Positions 51,908 through 61,934 are shown, numbered from the stretch's first letter. The stretch is DNA of 64,000 nucleotides from Tissierellaceae bacterium (GCA_023229175.1 JALNZV010000011.1:1-64000), one strand, 5' to 3'. Numbers and translations are program-made. The notes: generated by a model from the sequence alone, not told the origin.

Positions 51908-53656
51908 TTAATTGTTTATTTTTTCTTCTAATAACTGTTTTTCAAAAAGATCTCTATAAGGCCCATCTTGCGATAATAAGTATTTATGGGTACCTCTTTC
52001 AACGATTTTCCCGTCTTCTAAAAATATAATTTCATTGCAGTCCTTAATTGTGGAAATTCTATGGCTGATTATGATTGTCGTACAATAGGAAAAGATGCTC
52101 TTTAAATTTGAAAGTATTTTTTCCTCAGTTTCTGTATCTACACTGGAGAGACTGTCGTCTAAAATCAAAACAGGAGGCTCCTTGATAATGGCCCTTGCTA
52201 TAGATGTCCTCTGCTTTTGTCCGCCAGAGAGAGTTACACCCCGCTCGCCCAGTACTGTGTCAAACTTATTGGGAAAATCCACGATATTTTCATATACTTC
52301 TGCTACTTTTGAAGCATGATGTATTTTCTCCATTTGAATGGATTCGTCAAATGCAAAGCTTATGTTGTCCTCAATAGATGTTGAAAAAAGAAAATTATCC
52401 TGAGGCACATAGCCGATGTTTTCTCTTAAAGTCTTTAAATCTAGATTGCCAATGGGATAATCATCTAAAAGGATTTGCCCCTTATCAATGTCAAATAGTC
52501 TCAACAATAAGTTGACAATGGTAGTTTTACCGCTGCCAGTTTTTCCAATTATGGCTAGGGATTTTCCAGGGTCTATGGTAAAATTAATATCCTTAAGTGC
52601 ATAATAATTGCTTCCTGGATATTTGTAACTTACATCACTAAATTGAACCTTGCCTTTTATTTGATCTAAATGAATTGCCTCCTCCAAACTAAAGATTTCA
52701 GGTTTTTCTTCTAAGATTAGATTTATTCTTTCCATAGAAGCTGCTCCTCTTTGCAAAAGATTTATTACCCAACCCAGAGCCATCATTGGCCAGATAAGCA
52801 AACCAAGATAGAAGTTAAAAGCGATAAAGTCACCTAAATTAATTTTGTTTAAAATTACTTCTTTCCCACCAAAGAATATAATCAATAGGAAACTGATGGA
52901 GGAAATGAACTGTATAAAAGGATGGAAAGTACCTGAAACCAATACTAGGCTTATATTTTTATTTAAGTTGTCTTCATTTACTTTAGTAAAATGATCCAAT
53001 ACTAAATTTTCTTGGACAAAGGATTTTATTACCCTGATTCCAGAAAAACTTTCCTGTGTTGTATAGGTTAAATCTGAAAATGCCTCTTGGACAACTCTAA
53101 ACCTTTTATGTATTACCTTGCCAAATCTGCTGACCACTATAATAATAAACGGTAAGGTAAACAAGGCTATGGCAGTAAGTCTTAAATTTGTAGTACGAAT
53201 CATCATAATAATAGATAAAACTATTAAAAATAAAGAGTCAACTATCATAACAGTACCTTGACCTATGGCCATACGGACAGCGTTTACATCGTTAGTTGCA
53301 TGGGCCATCAAATCTCCAGTTTTATGGGTATTGTAATAGCCTTGAGAAAGTGTTAGAAGGTGATTGTAAATCTTTTTCCTAATATAATACTCCAATTCAC
53401 GGGATGTACCTAAAATATAAATTCTCCAAAAATATCTGCCTACGCCTATTATTAATCCAGTAGCGACGATTAACAGCACGTATTTGATTATATTTGCTTT
53501 AATTAATATACCTTTCTCAAAATCATTGGTCAGAGATCTATATATTTGGGGTACCAATAGTTGTATGGAATCAATGGATAGAAGCCACAGAATGCCAAAT
53601 ATATAATTCCATTTATGTTTTTTGAAAAAGTCCTTTAAGGGTATAAAAGCTGTCAT
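51908..53656 (-). CDS. ABC exporter half with degenerate Walker B (YheI-like)
   Basis: A 582-residue half-transporter. Six helices and an ATPase with GKTGSGKTT, LSGGQKQRTSIAR and VLILDDSLSSVDTET. Asp replaces the catalytic Glu after Walker B, the hallmark of the degenerate site in heterodimeric exporters such as TM287/288, LmrCD and YheI. It pairs with the next gene, whose site is canonical. ATG 53656 is preferred as GAGGTGA lies 8 bases upstream; GTG 53668 overlaps the site. Substrate unknown. Confidence 0.92.
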   Translation of the reverse strand: MTAFIPLKDFFKKHKWNYIFGILWLLSIDSIQLLVPQIYRSLTNDFEKGILIKANIIKYVLLIVATGLIIGVGRYFWRIYILGTSRELEYYIRKKIYNHLLTLSQGYYNTHKTGDLMAHATNDVNAVRMAIGQGTVMIVDSLFLIVLSIIMMIRTTNLRLTAIALFTLPFIIIVVSRFGKVIHKRFRVVQEAFSDLTYTTQESFSGIRVIKSFVQENLVLDHFTKVNEDNLNKNISLVLVSGTFHPFIQFISSISFLLIIFFGGKEVILNKINLGDFIAFNFYLGLLIWPMMALGWVINLLQRGAASMERINLILEEKPEIFSLEEAIHLDQIKGKVQFSDVSYKYPGSNYYALKDINFTIDPGKSLAIIGKTGSGKTTIVNLLLRLFDIDKGQILLDDYPIGNLDLKTLRENIGYVPQDNFLFSTSIEDNISFAFDESIQMEKIHHASKVAEVYENIVDFPNKFDTVLGERGVTLSGGQKQRTSIARAIIKEPPVLILDDSLSSVDTETEEKILSNLKSIFSYCTTIIISHRISTIKDCNEIIFLEDGKIVERGTHKYLLSQDGPYRDLFEKQLLEEKINN

Positions 53657-53751
53657 AATTACCTTCACCTCATTATTGTAAATATTTCGATGCTCAAAAC
53701 ATTATCTCTCATAATCATTATAATTGAAATTGAAATAAATTAAAGTCTAAA

Positions 53752-53779
53752 TTGAAATATTTAAATTAGATAGTATAAA
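53752..53779 (+). promoter_or_regulatory. Promoter of the small stress-type gene cluster
   Basis: TTGAAA (53752-53757), a 16-base spacer and TATAAA (53774-53779). ATTGAAAT recurs three times within 53722-53758. Confidence 0.5.
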
Positions 53780-53834
53780 TATTATAAAATGAGGGAGAAT
53801 TACATATATAATATACAGATTTGGAGGTAAAGTA

Positions 53835-54020
53835 ATGGATTTAACAACAAAAGAAATTGTAACGAAAATGAAATTGGATGCAGAGGAAATGGTAAGAGAT
53901 TATGAGGTTCACTCAAAGAAAGTAAATGACAGCGAAGTAGCAGATTTATTTAAAACATTTGCTGAGGAAAGTGGGTATCAGGCAGCACGGCTAAATAAAA
54001 TACTAGAGGAAAAGTTTTAG
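53835..54020 (+). CDS. Small helical protein, 61 residues
   Basis: A 61-residue soluble protein predicted to be two helices (about 5-37 and 40-60), acidic and Glu/Lys rich, with ESGYQAARLNKILEEKF at the end. It could be a piece of a ferritin-like or rubrerythrin-like helical bundle, but I see no metal-binding EXXH, so I do not claim that. GGAGGTAAAGTA precedes the ATG. It heads a cluster with YtxH- and DUF948-type genes. Confidence 0.7.
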   Translation: MDLTTKEIVTKMKLDAEEMVRDYEVHSKKVNDSEVADLFKTFAEESGYQAARLNKILEEKF

Positions 54021-54097
54021 AACCATATATTTGATTACAAAATTGCTTTTAGGGTAATATAAATTATACAAGACTTCAAAAGAGGGGAGAGATGATT

Positions 54098-54490
54098 GTG
54101 ATAAATAAGTATTTTGAAGACAAAAAGAAAAAAGCAAAGAAAGAAAAGCAGATGGAAACTGCAAAAAATGTAGCTGTAGGAACCGCCGTCGGGACTGCCA
54201 TTGGTGCCGTTACTGGGATTTTATTTGCTCCAAAATCCGGCAAGGAAACTAGGGAGGACATAGCAAATAAAACTAAAGAGGTAACAGAAGATATTAAAGA
54301 AACTGTCACTGATCAAATGGAGGCAGCAAAGGAATTACAACAGAAAGTAAAAACAGAAATAAAGCAGGTGTATACGAATATAAAAGATAAGAAAGACGAT
54401 TTGGAGGAAATTGTAGAAGAAGCTATTGAAGATACTATGGAAGAAATTGCCGAAGAGGTAACAGAATCGGAGGATGATGCTTCCTTATAA
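54098..54490 (+). CDS. YtxH-family protein
   Basis: A 130-residue protein. A charged start (KKKKAKKEKQ) precedes a Gly/Ala-rich hydrophobic helix (about 22-45, VGTAVGTAIGAVTGILFAP), followed by the YtxH signature APKSGKETREDIA and a long helical, acidic tail that probably forms a coiled coil. In Bacillus YtxH is a general stress protein of unknown role. GTG 54098 is chosen because GGGGAG lies 8 bases upstream; ATG 54092 is only 2 bases from it. The DUF948 gene follows by 12 bases. Confidence 0.85.
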   Translation: MINKYFEDKKKKAKKEKQMETAKNVAVGTAVGTAIGAVTGILFAPKSGKETREDIANKTKEVTEDIKETVTDQMEAAKELQQKVKTEIKQVYTNIKDKKDDLEEIVEEAIEDTMEEIAEEVTESEDDASL

Positions 54491-54502
54491 GGGGGGATAA
54501 TT

Positions 54503-54976
54503 ATGGGCACAGCTCTTACAATACAAGATTTATTTAAATTAATTTTATTTTTATTAGGTATTGGAGCTCTGACATATTTGATAATTGTTTTTAAAAATAT
54601 TAACAAACTATTAAATACTGTAAATTCTACTTTTGAGGCTAATGAAAAGAATATCAACGCCATGGCTAATCAACTACCGGAAATAAGTCAAAATATCAAT
54701 GCCATTACTAAAACTACCAATACAGCGTTAAACGATTTAGCACCTGAAATCACTGAGCTAGTACATAATGTCAATGATATTTCGAACCATGTAGGCTCAA
54801 TTACCGACTCCGTAGATGATGCCACCCACAAAGTTGTAGAGACTTTAGATATAGTAACTGATAGCGTATCTGAAACAGCATTTGCATTCCAACACAATGT
54901 TAAGAGTGTTGACAACTACATAAAACTAGTAGTTGAAATCGTGGAGACCGTTAAAAATTATATTAAAAAAAGATAA
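54503..54976 (+). CDS. DUF948-family (YtxG-like) membrane protein
   Basis: A 157-residue protein with one N-terminal helix (about 9-29) and a long coiled-coil-like helical tail of heptad type with Asn and Ser (NVNDISNHVGSITDSVDDATHKVVETLD). DUF948 partners YtxH in the ytxGHJ operon of Bacillus; the order here is reversed. GGGGGG precedes the ATG. A terminator overlaps the stop. Confidence 0.8.
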   Translation: MGTALTIQDLFKLILFLLGIGALTYLIIVFKNINKLLNTVNSTFEANEKNINAMANQLPEISQNINAITKTTNTALNDLAPEITELVHNVNDISNHVGSITDSVDDATHKVVETLDIVTDSVSETAFAFQHNVKSVDNYIKLVVEIVETVKNYIKKR

Positions 54977-55002
54977 GAACCCTTAAATCGGGGTTCTTTT
55001 CA
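54975..55002 (+). terminator. Terminator after the DUF948 gene
   Basis: AAGAACCC (54975-54982) pairs with GGGTTCTT (54991-54998), followed by TT. Confidence 0.8.
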
Positions 55003-55041
55003 ATATTCTTTTCAATTTTATATAAATTATGTGAAAGCTCT

Positions 55042-55070
55042 TTTATATTGGTCTGTTTATTTGCTATAAT
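55042..55070 (+). promoter_or_regulatory. Promoter of the lipid kinase / MarR / GGDEF operon
   Basis: TTTATA (55042-55047), a 17-base spacer and TATAAT (55065-55070) with TG in the extended -10 position. Start near 55077. Confidence 0.6.
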
Positions 55071-55127
55071 AGAATATGGTATTATAATTCACACATAGCT
55101 TTAAAATACTTTTAAAAGGTGAGTCAT

Positions 55128-56012
55128 TTGAAAAAAGTAAAAATTATCTTTAATCCATCATCGGGCAGACAGACTATGGAGAGACGAATTGACAGATTAT
55201 GTAAGCTGCTGCTAGATGATGGATATACCGTAAATAAATTTATTACAAAGGCAAAAAATGATGCTTTAAATGAAACCGTTAAATCCTGCAATGAAGGTTG
55301 GGACATTTTAATTGTAAGCGGTGGCGATGGTACTGTAAACGAAGTGGCAAAGGGAATAATATCGTGTAAAAGAAAAATTCCTGTAGCCATATTACCTTCA
55401 GGGACCGTAAACGATTTTGCCAATTACTTAAATATCCCCAAAAATATAAATGAATTTTACAAGTTAATAAAGCGCGAAAATATAATAAATGTTGATTTAG
55501 GCAAAGTAAACGAAGAGTATTTTGTAAATGTAGCTGCAGGGGGGCTGTTGTCAAAAGTGGGATATTTGGTGCCGACGGAGACAAAAATGGTCTTAGGGAG
55601 AATGGCATATTATATTGAGGGCCTAAGAGAACTAGCGATGCAGATTATAGATCCCATAAAAGTAACGATAACTTCCGACGATTACAACAATGAGGAAGAA
55701 ATTTTACTATTTTTAGTTTCTAATAGTTCTTCAATTGGGGGATTTAAAAAGATTGCACCAAATGCCGATATTTTGGATGGACTCCTAGATGTTATAATCA
55801 TAAGAAAAACCGATGTACAAAATCTAGCCAGTATTTTCTTCAATATCTTTAGGGGGGAACATGTCAATCATCCTGATGTTAAATATTTCAAAACGGCTAA
55901 TTTAAAGATTGAATCAGATGAAAAGCTGGAAATTGATGTGGATGGAGAATATGGAGGCCTATTACCTGCAAATTTTGAAGTTATACCTAGGGTCTTTAAA
56001 ATAATGGTTTAA
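55128..56012 (+). CDS. YegS/DgkB-type lipid kinase
   Basis: A 294-residue kinase of the diacylglycerol/sphingosine kinase fold. IIFNPSSGR and VSGGDGTVNEVAKGI are the ATP-binding motifs, and LPSGTVNDFANYLNIP is typical; GGFKKIAPNADILDG is in the second domain. It phosphorylates a lipid such as diacylglycerol, recycling it into phosphatidic acid, at the membrane inner face. TTG 55128 follows AAAGGTGAG; GTG 55119 lies in that site. It is the first gene of a three-gene unit. Confidence 0.9.
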   Translation: MKKVKIIFNPSSGRQTMERRIDRLCKLLLDDGYTVNKFITKAKNDALNETVKSCNEGWDILIVSGGDGTVNEVAKGIISCKRKIPVAILPSGTVNDFANYLNIPKNINEFYKLIKRENIINVDLGKVNEEYFVNVAAGGLLSKVGYLVPTETKMVLGRMAYYIEGLRELAMQIIDPIKVTITSDDYNNEEEILLFLVSNSSSIGGFKKIAPNADILDGLLDVIIIRKTDVQNLASIFFNIFRGEHVNHPDVKYFKTANLKIESDEKLEIDVDGEYGGLLPANFEVIPRVFKIMV

Positions 56013-56046
56013 GTATATGAAAATTTTTATGAAAGGAATGTTTACA

Positions 56047-56499
56047 ATGAAGGAGATGGAAGAAAGAGATAATGTGGCTAGTATTGAAAAATATTTGAGA
56101 AAAACTGACTATATAATTAGAAAAAAAGGGCGGGAAATTCTTTCTGATTTTGGCATTACAGTTCCTCAATTTACTGCATTGCAAATATTAATCAATCATG
56201 AAAACATGACTATAGGTGAATTGAGCCAAGATATGGCATTGGCATTTAGCACCATTACTGATTTAATTGATAGAATGGAAAAATCAGAACTGGTCGTCAG
56301 AAAAAAAGACGAAAAAGATAAAAGGGTGGTAAGGGTTGAGGTACTGCCAAAAGGTTTTGATATTTTGGAAAAAGTATTAGATAAACGTATTGATTTTCTA
56401 TTTCATAAACTTATTAATTTTAGCGATGAGGACAAATATAATTTACATATTGGAATAAAATCCATATATGAAGCAATGAAGGCTGACTCAGAAGAGTAA
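56047..56499 (+). CDS. MarR-family transcriptional regulator
   Basis: A 151-residue winged-helix regulator: helix 1, then LTIGELSQDMALAFSTITDLIDRMEKSELVVRKKDEKDKR as the recognition helix and wing. MarR proteins bind DNA as dimers and respond to small molecules or oxidation. This one has no Cys in the usual sensing position. ATG 56047 follows AAAGGA by 9 bases; three earlier ATGs have no site. It precedes the giant GGDEF gene by 17 bases and may regulate the unit. Confidence 0.9.
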   Translation: MKEMEERDNVASIEKYLRKTDYIIRKKGREILSDFGITVPQFTALQILINHENMTIGELSQDMALAFSTITDLIDRMEKSELVVRKKDEKDKRVVRVEVLPKGFDILEKVLDKRIDFLFHKLINFSDEDKYNLHIGIKSIYEAMKADSEE

Positions 56500-56516
56500 T
56501 TAAAAGAGGGGATACT

Positions 56517-59500
56517 ATGAGAATCATAGATAATAGATATAAAATAGAAGATACTATAGATTACAAGGTATACTCTGAATCCTACAGAGTATTGGACTTA
56601 TGGGGAAACGAGAAATCTAAGTTCTTAAAGTTTTATAACTATGATATTCAAAAGGATTTAATTCACTATTTGATAGAGAACTTTATTCAATTAAATAATA
56701 TAAACAACCATAAGATATTGGCAAACGAAAGCTTTAATTTAGTAAAATCCATAGATGCAAAGCGAATTAATATGAAATTATACTATTCAATATCTGAATA
56801 TACCAGTGCACCTAGATTAAATGATATAGAACAGGATTTAACATTAAATGAAAAGCTTCATATCATATCTGATATTTGCTTAGCCATGGATTTTTTACAT
56901 TTTAGGGGAATAACATATGGACTTTTAAATCCATCAGACATATTTGTAGATGAGAATAGAAAAATTAAATTACTCGATATAGCCAACATGATAGAAAAAA
57001 GGATGGAATCGTATTACGATGAATTCACAAGATATTTTATTTCTCCAGAAATTTTAGTGAACAAAAATGAGAACCATAAGAAGGTAGATTACTATTCCAT
57101 TGGACTAGTGATTAAATATTTATTATTAGATAACTTTCTGGAGGATGATGTCAATTTATTTAAATATAAGGACAATTCAATATTAGATAATAGTCAAAAA
57201 AGTTTTTTGAACAGCGTTATTTTAGGGCTTAGTAAGAGAAACTTTGCAGAGCGAGAGGCCAATTTGATAAATATAGTAAATGAAATAATTGACCGATTTA
57301 GTTTGGATTACTCCTATAATCTAATAGAGAATAGGGACATTTTGCTATTTAAAAACAAGATTGTAGGCAGGGGAAAAGAGATAAATGAAATACTGGAAAT
57401 TGATGAAAGTGCAGCAGGGGAAAATACTGACATCAAAGGGTTAGTTATTAGCTCAGATTTTGGCATGGGTAAAACCAGGTTTTTAAAGGAGATTAGCCAT
57501 AGATTAAGGATGAAAGGCAGGGCTGTATACAGCATAGGGATTGCCAAAAATCAAAAAAATGATTTGTTGGATATTTCAAATATACTAAAACAAGCATTGA
57601 AAGACACTCCTACTGATTTAATTGAAAAGTATAGAAACGAACTATCCAGAATACTTCCTGAAATGAAACTTTCTATAAATGAGGATATGAAAACTGATTT
57701 AAATCAGAAATCGGAAAAATTTAGGCTTTATAATAGAATTGCCAATTATTTTACTGAACTTTCAAAAACCGAAATCATATACATAGTAATCGACGATATT
57801 CAAAATGCAAATCCAAATTTATTAACTGTCATAGATTATCTATTTAAAAATGTAAAGGGAAACAATCTATTTTTTATATTTTCTTATGACAAATCCGATA
57901 AAAACAACTATTTAGTTAAAAATCAAATGGATATTTGGACAAGTATTCATTTAATCAAGCATATAGAACTATTAAAATTGGATTTAGAGGAGATAGGGCA
58001 GATGATACAAAATATTTTAGGTATCTCCTATGTGCCTCAAAATTTATCTTCTGTTTTATTTAGAGAAAGTGAAGGGAATCCTAGGTATATTGAATATATA
58101 ATAAAGCACCTGTATGGAGATGGTGAATTGTTTATGGGGACTTCTGGAAAGTGGCTGCTGAAGGCTGATAGCTACTCAGACATACGTTTTCCCACCAATA
58201 TAGATGACGCCTTTGAAAAACAGCTTAGCATAATAAAAAACAACTACTCGGAAATATTTAAAATTATATCTATTTTCGATGGAATACTATATAAAAAGAT
58301 ATTATTAGATATGACAGGTGCACCCCCTGAAAAAATTGAAAGGGAGCTTAATGAACTGATTATACTTGGCCTTATAGACGAGAAGTTAGCGGATTTTGGT
58401 TATAGCTACAGTATAAATAGTAACGAGATTAAAAAAGCAATATACAGTGAAATACCAAATGAAGAAAGAATAGTACTCCATAAGAAAGCAGCAGAAGTTA
58501 TAGGCAAAATGAATACTAGAAACATGGATTTAGTCTTTGAAGAATACTTATTTCACCTAATAAAATCTAATCAGACCGATGAGGCTCTAGAGATTATATT
58601 CGGAAAATTAAAGCAAGTGGACAACAAATACAGCACCCATGCAAAATTTTTATGGGAACGAGCTTATGGCATCGAAAAAACAGTGACTTCCCTTACAAAA
58701 CTAAATATCTTATACAACTTAATTTCTATAAACTCCTTAAAAGGTGAAACAGAAATAGGAAATGCACTACTGCAAGAATACCAGAGAGATTCCATGACGT
58801 TAAAAGATTACAACCATATAATTAAAAGCAAAAGTTTTTTAATTGATATATATCATAGAAAAGTGCAAATAGATAAGGAAATAAATGAAATCAATGAAAT
58901 CGAACAAATTGCAAAAGAAAAAAATATTTTAGAAGGTGAAATAGTTGCCCTAATCTCAAGGGCTAGGCTAAATATTGACAGCGGAAAACTGGATATAGCA
59001 GAAGAACAATTGAAAAAGGCAAAAAAGGTTTCCCTAAACTCTCACATTAAAACCCACTTAGGCACTATTTATAATAGGCTTGGGATTATTGAATTTTTAA
59101 ATGGAAACATGGAAGAATCTGTAAAGTGCTACGGAAAGAGCATTAGATACTTCACTGAAAGCGGTAATATTGCAGATGCCACTAGACCAATTAACAATCT
59201 TGGGAACATTTATTCAGGTCACTATGACGATTTAAAAAAAGGTATGGAATATTACGAAAAAGGCCTTGACATTGCATCAAAATTTGGAGTACAAGATGCA
59301 GAAATCGTTTTCTTGAATAATATTTCAGAGATATACTTTGAAAATCATCAATATAAGGAATCAATTGAATACATTGAAAAGGTTAAAAAAGGTGCACATG
59401 AGCTGCAGGATATCAGCATGATTTTTTTAGCTAATGTCAATATGGCAAAGATATATAATGCTACATCAAAGTTCGACAAGGCCAATGAACTGTATATATA

Positions 59501-61889
59501 TTTAAAGAACTTCTTTGATACAAGACAGATTAAAAATTTAGAGATAACTTCTCAATACTATGATTTTCTAGGAGAATTTTTTGGACTTTTAGGCGACTGG
59601 AAATTAGGTATTGAATATTCTACGATGGCAAAAGAATTGTGCAAGGATTTCAATATAAAGGATTATTTATGGGCAGAAACACGAATTCTATTCTTAAGAT
59701 TTTTTGAAAACGGCTATTTTAACAAGAACAAAATAGAGGAACTAAGACTGGAATTTGAAAAGGCAAGTATTTCACTAGTTCGTAGAAGATTCTTACTGTA
59801 TTTTTCAATTATTAGTATATTACAAGGGGAACTTGAATACGCAAAGGAACTATTGGAAGAAGACAAATCTATGATAGTCCTCAGTCAGAACGAATATTTA
59901 GAGCTCGTTAGAAATTCAATTTTGGCATTTTTAGATACTAGCTGGGACTCCATAGATACCTTAAATTCTTATAGGGAAAGGTTTTTGAAAGAGGATACTG
60001 AATTCGAAGTTCTTTTATTGACGGCGGCAATTGGCATTAAATTGCAGCAATTTGGACAGTATAAGCTTTCTTTGAAATACTTCTTTGAGTTTTTGGATAT
60101 AGCATATAAAAATGTCCTAAAAATTCAAGACGAAGAAATGAAATATAGTTATATTAATAGTAGAAAAATTGATAAAATTAAGGATAGGCTCGACTTAGCA
60201 ATTGAAAAGGTCTTTAATAAGGAGATTAGTCATATTCCATTTGATCAAATAAGAGAAAGTGGAATATATAATTACTTTGACATCACTCCAATTATCGACA
60301 TCATAGGTAGCGAAGACTTCGTTGGTATAACTCAATTTGATTACTATGGAGAGGCCTTAAGTATTAACTCCTTGGAAGAGTTGATTTCAAAATTAGGAGA
60401 TGATTATAAATACAATTTAGATTTGATTTTAAAATATTTAGCTAAAGAAACCTTTGCAAAGAAAGGATATATTTTAACATACGATGAAATAAATAGAAAA
60501 TATTATCCTATTTCCTCTTTAGATAACATTTTCGATGACAGTGTAAATGATAGTATTTTAAACTTAGTAAATAGGGCTAACAAGGGGATATTAATTAACG
60601 AAAACATGTGTGAAATCCAAGATTTTAATTATAAGGAATTTTTACCTAGAGGAGTAAAAGGCATTATATGTGTTCCCATATCAGCAACGGAAGATAAGGT
60701 TTGGACTGAACAGGAGAGAAGGAGCAGATTATATGCAGAGGACAGTAATTTAGGCTATATTTACTTAGAAACAGATAATGTTTTTAATAAGTTTGACTCT
60801 GAAAGAATGAAAACAGTAAATTCAAGTTCTTATTTGATATATACAAATTTGGAAAACAATAAATTGAAGTTGATGGCAACAACTGATAAATTGACGGGAG
60901 TCTATACTAGAAAATATTTCGATTTAATGTTTGATGAGTTTTTAAACAGAGTAAAAACAACAAAGGGTTCCTTTTCGCTGCTTATGCTAGATATCGATAG
61001 ATTTAAGTCTGTAAATGATACTTATGGCCACAGAAAGGGAGACGAGGTCCTAACATTAATAGGAAAGACAATTAAGTCTACAATTAGAAATGATGACATG
61101 GTCGGTAGATATGGCGGTGAAGAATTTATTATAATTTTAAAAAACGTCAGTAAAAATGAATCTGAAATAATCGCCAACAAGTTACGTGAAAATATAACCA
61201 ACACTTCCTATAAGGGCATCGAATATCCTATAACGGTCAGTATTGGTATTTCTCTATTCCCAGATCAAAGTCAATTTAGGGAAGACCTAATAGAGAAAGC
61301 CGATCAGGCTTTATATCACGCGAAGGAGACGGGCAGAGATAAGACGGTAGTATGGGATTTGCAGATGACCAATGCAGCCAGCAGAGTCGATAAACTTTCT
61401 GGTATATTAACTGGAAATTCTGATGACGACAATAGAAGAGTATTGGCCCTAATAGATATAATAGAATTAGTGAAAGATAAGACATACTTAAAGGACAAAG
61501 CTTATATTTTTCTAAGCAAGGTTTTAGAGACTATCGACGCTCAATATGGGACAATCATATTTGTAGAGAACGACCTAGTGAAAAATTATTTAACCCGTGA
61601 AAGGCTTAAAAAGGGCTGGATAGCAACTCCCCATCTAAATCAGAGCATCATTGAAAATGCTATAAAATCTAAGGTGGGAGATTATATAATCGATTGGGAA
61701 TACCTGGACAATATAGATACGATTTCCGGGTTACCAGATTGGCAATCAATTATTGTAGTACCTTTAATTAAGGAACAAAAGGTAAAGGGGGTCTTATATT
61801 TATCTGCGGCGTTGAGAAATAAAGAATTTGATTTTAGTTGTTATAACTTAGCAAAATGTTATGCAAATATGTTTGCCGCGATTATTTAA
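56517..61889 (+). CDS. Giant signalling protein: pseudokinase, AAA, TPR, GAF, GGDEF, GAF
   Basis: A 1790-residue cytoplasmic protein. Residues about 1-270 resemble a Ser/Thr kinase, but HRDxKPxN reads YGLLNPSD (134-141): the catalytic Asp is Leu136, Lys is Asn138, Asn is Asp141, so it is a pseudokinase. An AAA ATPase follows, with SDFGMGKT (313-320; Ser instead of Gly/Ala) and IDD (D426-D427). Then TPR-like helices (about 660-1200), a GAF domain (about 1290-1450), a diguanylate cyclase with RYGGEEF (GGEEF at 1533-1537) and an intact RxxD inhibition site (R1524-D1527), and a last GAF (about 1640-1790). It should make c-di-GMP. AGAGGGGAT precedes the ATG. No EAL domain is seen. Confidence 0.88.
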   Translation: MRIIDNRYKIEDTIDYKVYSESYRVLDLWGNEKSKFLKFYNYDIQKDLIHYLIENFIQLNNINNHKILANESFNLVKSIDAKRINMKLYYSISEYTSAPRLNDIEQDLTLNEKLHIISDICLAMDFLHFRGITYGLLNPSDIFVDENRKIKLLDIANMIEKRMESYYDEFTRYFISPEILVNKNENHKKVDYYSIGLVIKYLLLDNFLEDDVNLFKYKDNSILDNSQKSFLNSVILGLSKRNFAEREANLINIVNEIIDRFSLDYSYNLIENRDILLFKNKIVGRGKEINEILEIDESAAGENTDIKGLVISSDFGMGKTRFLKEISHRLRMKGRAVYSIGIAKNQKNDLLDISNILKQALKDTPTDLIEKYRNELSRILPEMKLSINEDMKTDLNQKSEKFRLYNRIANYFTELSKTEIIYIVIDDIQNANPNLLTVIDYLFKNVKGNNLFFIFSYDKSDKNNYLVKNQMDIWTSIHLIKHIELLKLDLEEIGQMIQNILGISYVPQNLSSVLFRESEGNPRYIEYIIKHLYGDGELFMGTSGKWLLKADSYSDIRFPTNIDDAFEKQLSIIKNNYSEIFKIISIFDGILYKKILLDMTGAPPEKIERELNELIILGLIDEKLADFGYSYSINSNEIKKAIYSEIPNEERIVLHKKAAEVIGKMNTRNMDLVFEEYLFHLIKSNQTDEALEIIFGKLKQVDNKYSTHAKFLWERAYGIEKTVTSLTKLNILYNLISINSLKGETEIGNALLQEYQRDSMTLKDYNHIIKSKSFLIDIYHRKVQIDKEINEINEIEQIAKEKNILEGEIVALISRARLNIDSGKLDIAEEQLKKAKKVSLNSHIKTHLGTIYNRLGIIEFLNGNMEESVKCYGKSIRYFTESGNIADATRPINNLGNIYSGHYDDLKKGMEYYEKGLDIASKFGVQDAEIVFLNNISEIYFENHQYKESIEYIEKVKKGAHELQDISMIFLANVNMAKIYNATSKFDKANELYIYLKNFFDTRQIKNLEITSQYYDFLGEFFGLLGDWKLGIEYSTMAKELCKDFNIKDYLWAETRILFLRFFENGYFNKNKIEELRLEFEKASISLVRRRFLLYFSIISILQGELEYAKELLEEDKSMIVLSQNEYLELVRNSILAFLDTSWDSIDTLNSYRERFLKEDTEFEVLLLTAAIGIKLQQFGQYKLSLKYFFEFLDIAYKNVLKIQDEEMKYSYINSRKIDKIKDRLDLAIEKVFNKEISHIPFDQIRESGIYNYFDITPIIDIIGSEDFVGITQFDYYGEALSINSLEELISKLGDDYKYNLDLILKYLAKETFAKKGYILTYDEINRKYYPISSLDNIFDDSVNDSILNLVNRANKGILINENMCEIQDFNYKEFLPRGVKGIICVPISATEDKVWTEQERRSRLYAEDSNLGYIYLETDNVFNKFDSERMKTVNSSSYLIYTNLENNKLKLMATTDKLTGVYTRKYFDLMFDEFLNRVKTTKGSFSLLMLDIDRFKSVNDTYGHRKGDEVLTLIGKTIKSTIRNDDMVGRYGGEEFIIILKNVSKNESEIIANKLRENITNTSYKGIEYPITVSIGISLFPDQSQFREDLIEKADQALYHAKETGRDKTVVWDLQMTNAASRVDKLSGILTGNSDDDNRRVLALIDIIELVKDKTYLKDKAYIFLSKVLETIDAQYGTIIFVENDLVKNYLTRERLKKGWIATPHLNQSIIENAIKSKVGDYIIDWEYLDNIDTISGLPDWQSIIVVPLIKEQKVKGVLYLSAALRNKEFDFSCYNLAKCYANMFAAII

Positions 61890-61934
61890 CCTAGATAAAT
61901 AAACTATAAAAAAGTACTAAAAGTTATTTTTATA

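Noticed and set aside
53835..54020. Rubrerythrin or ferritin-like identity for the 61-residue protein
   Set aside because: It is helical but lacks the EXXH metal-binding motif.
54313..54663. Minus-strand ORF opposite YtxH and DUF948
   Set aside because: Ser/Ile-rich antisense of Glu/Asp-rich coding; no start context.
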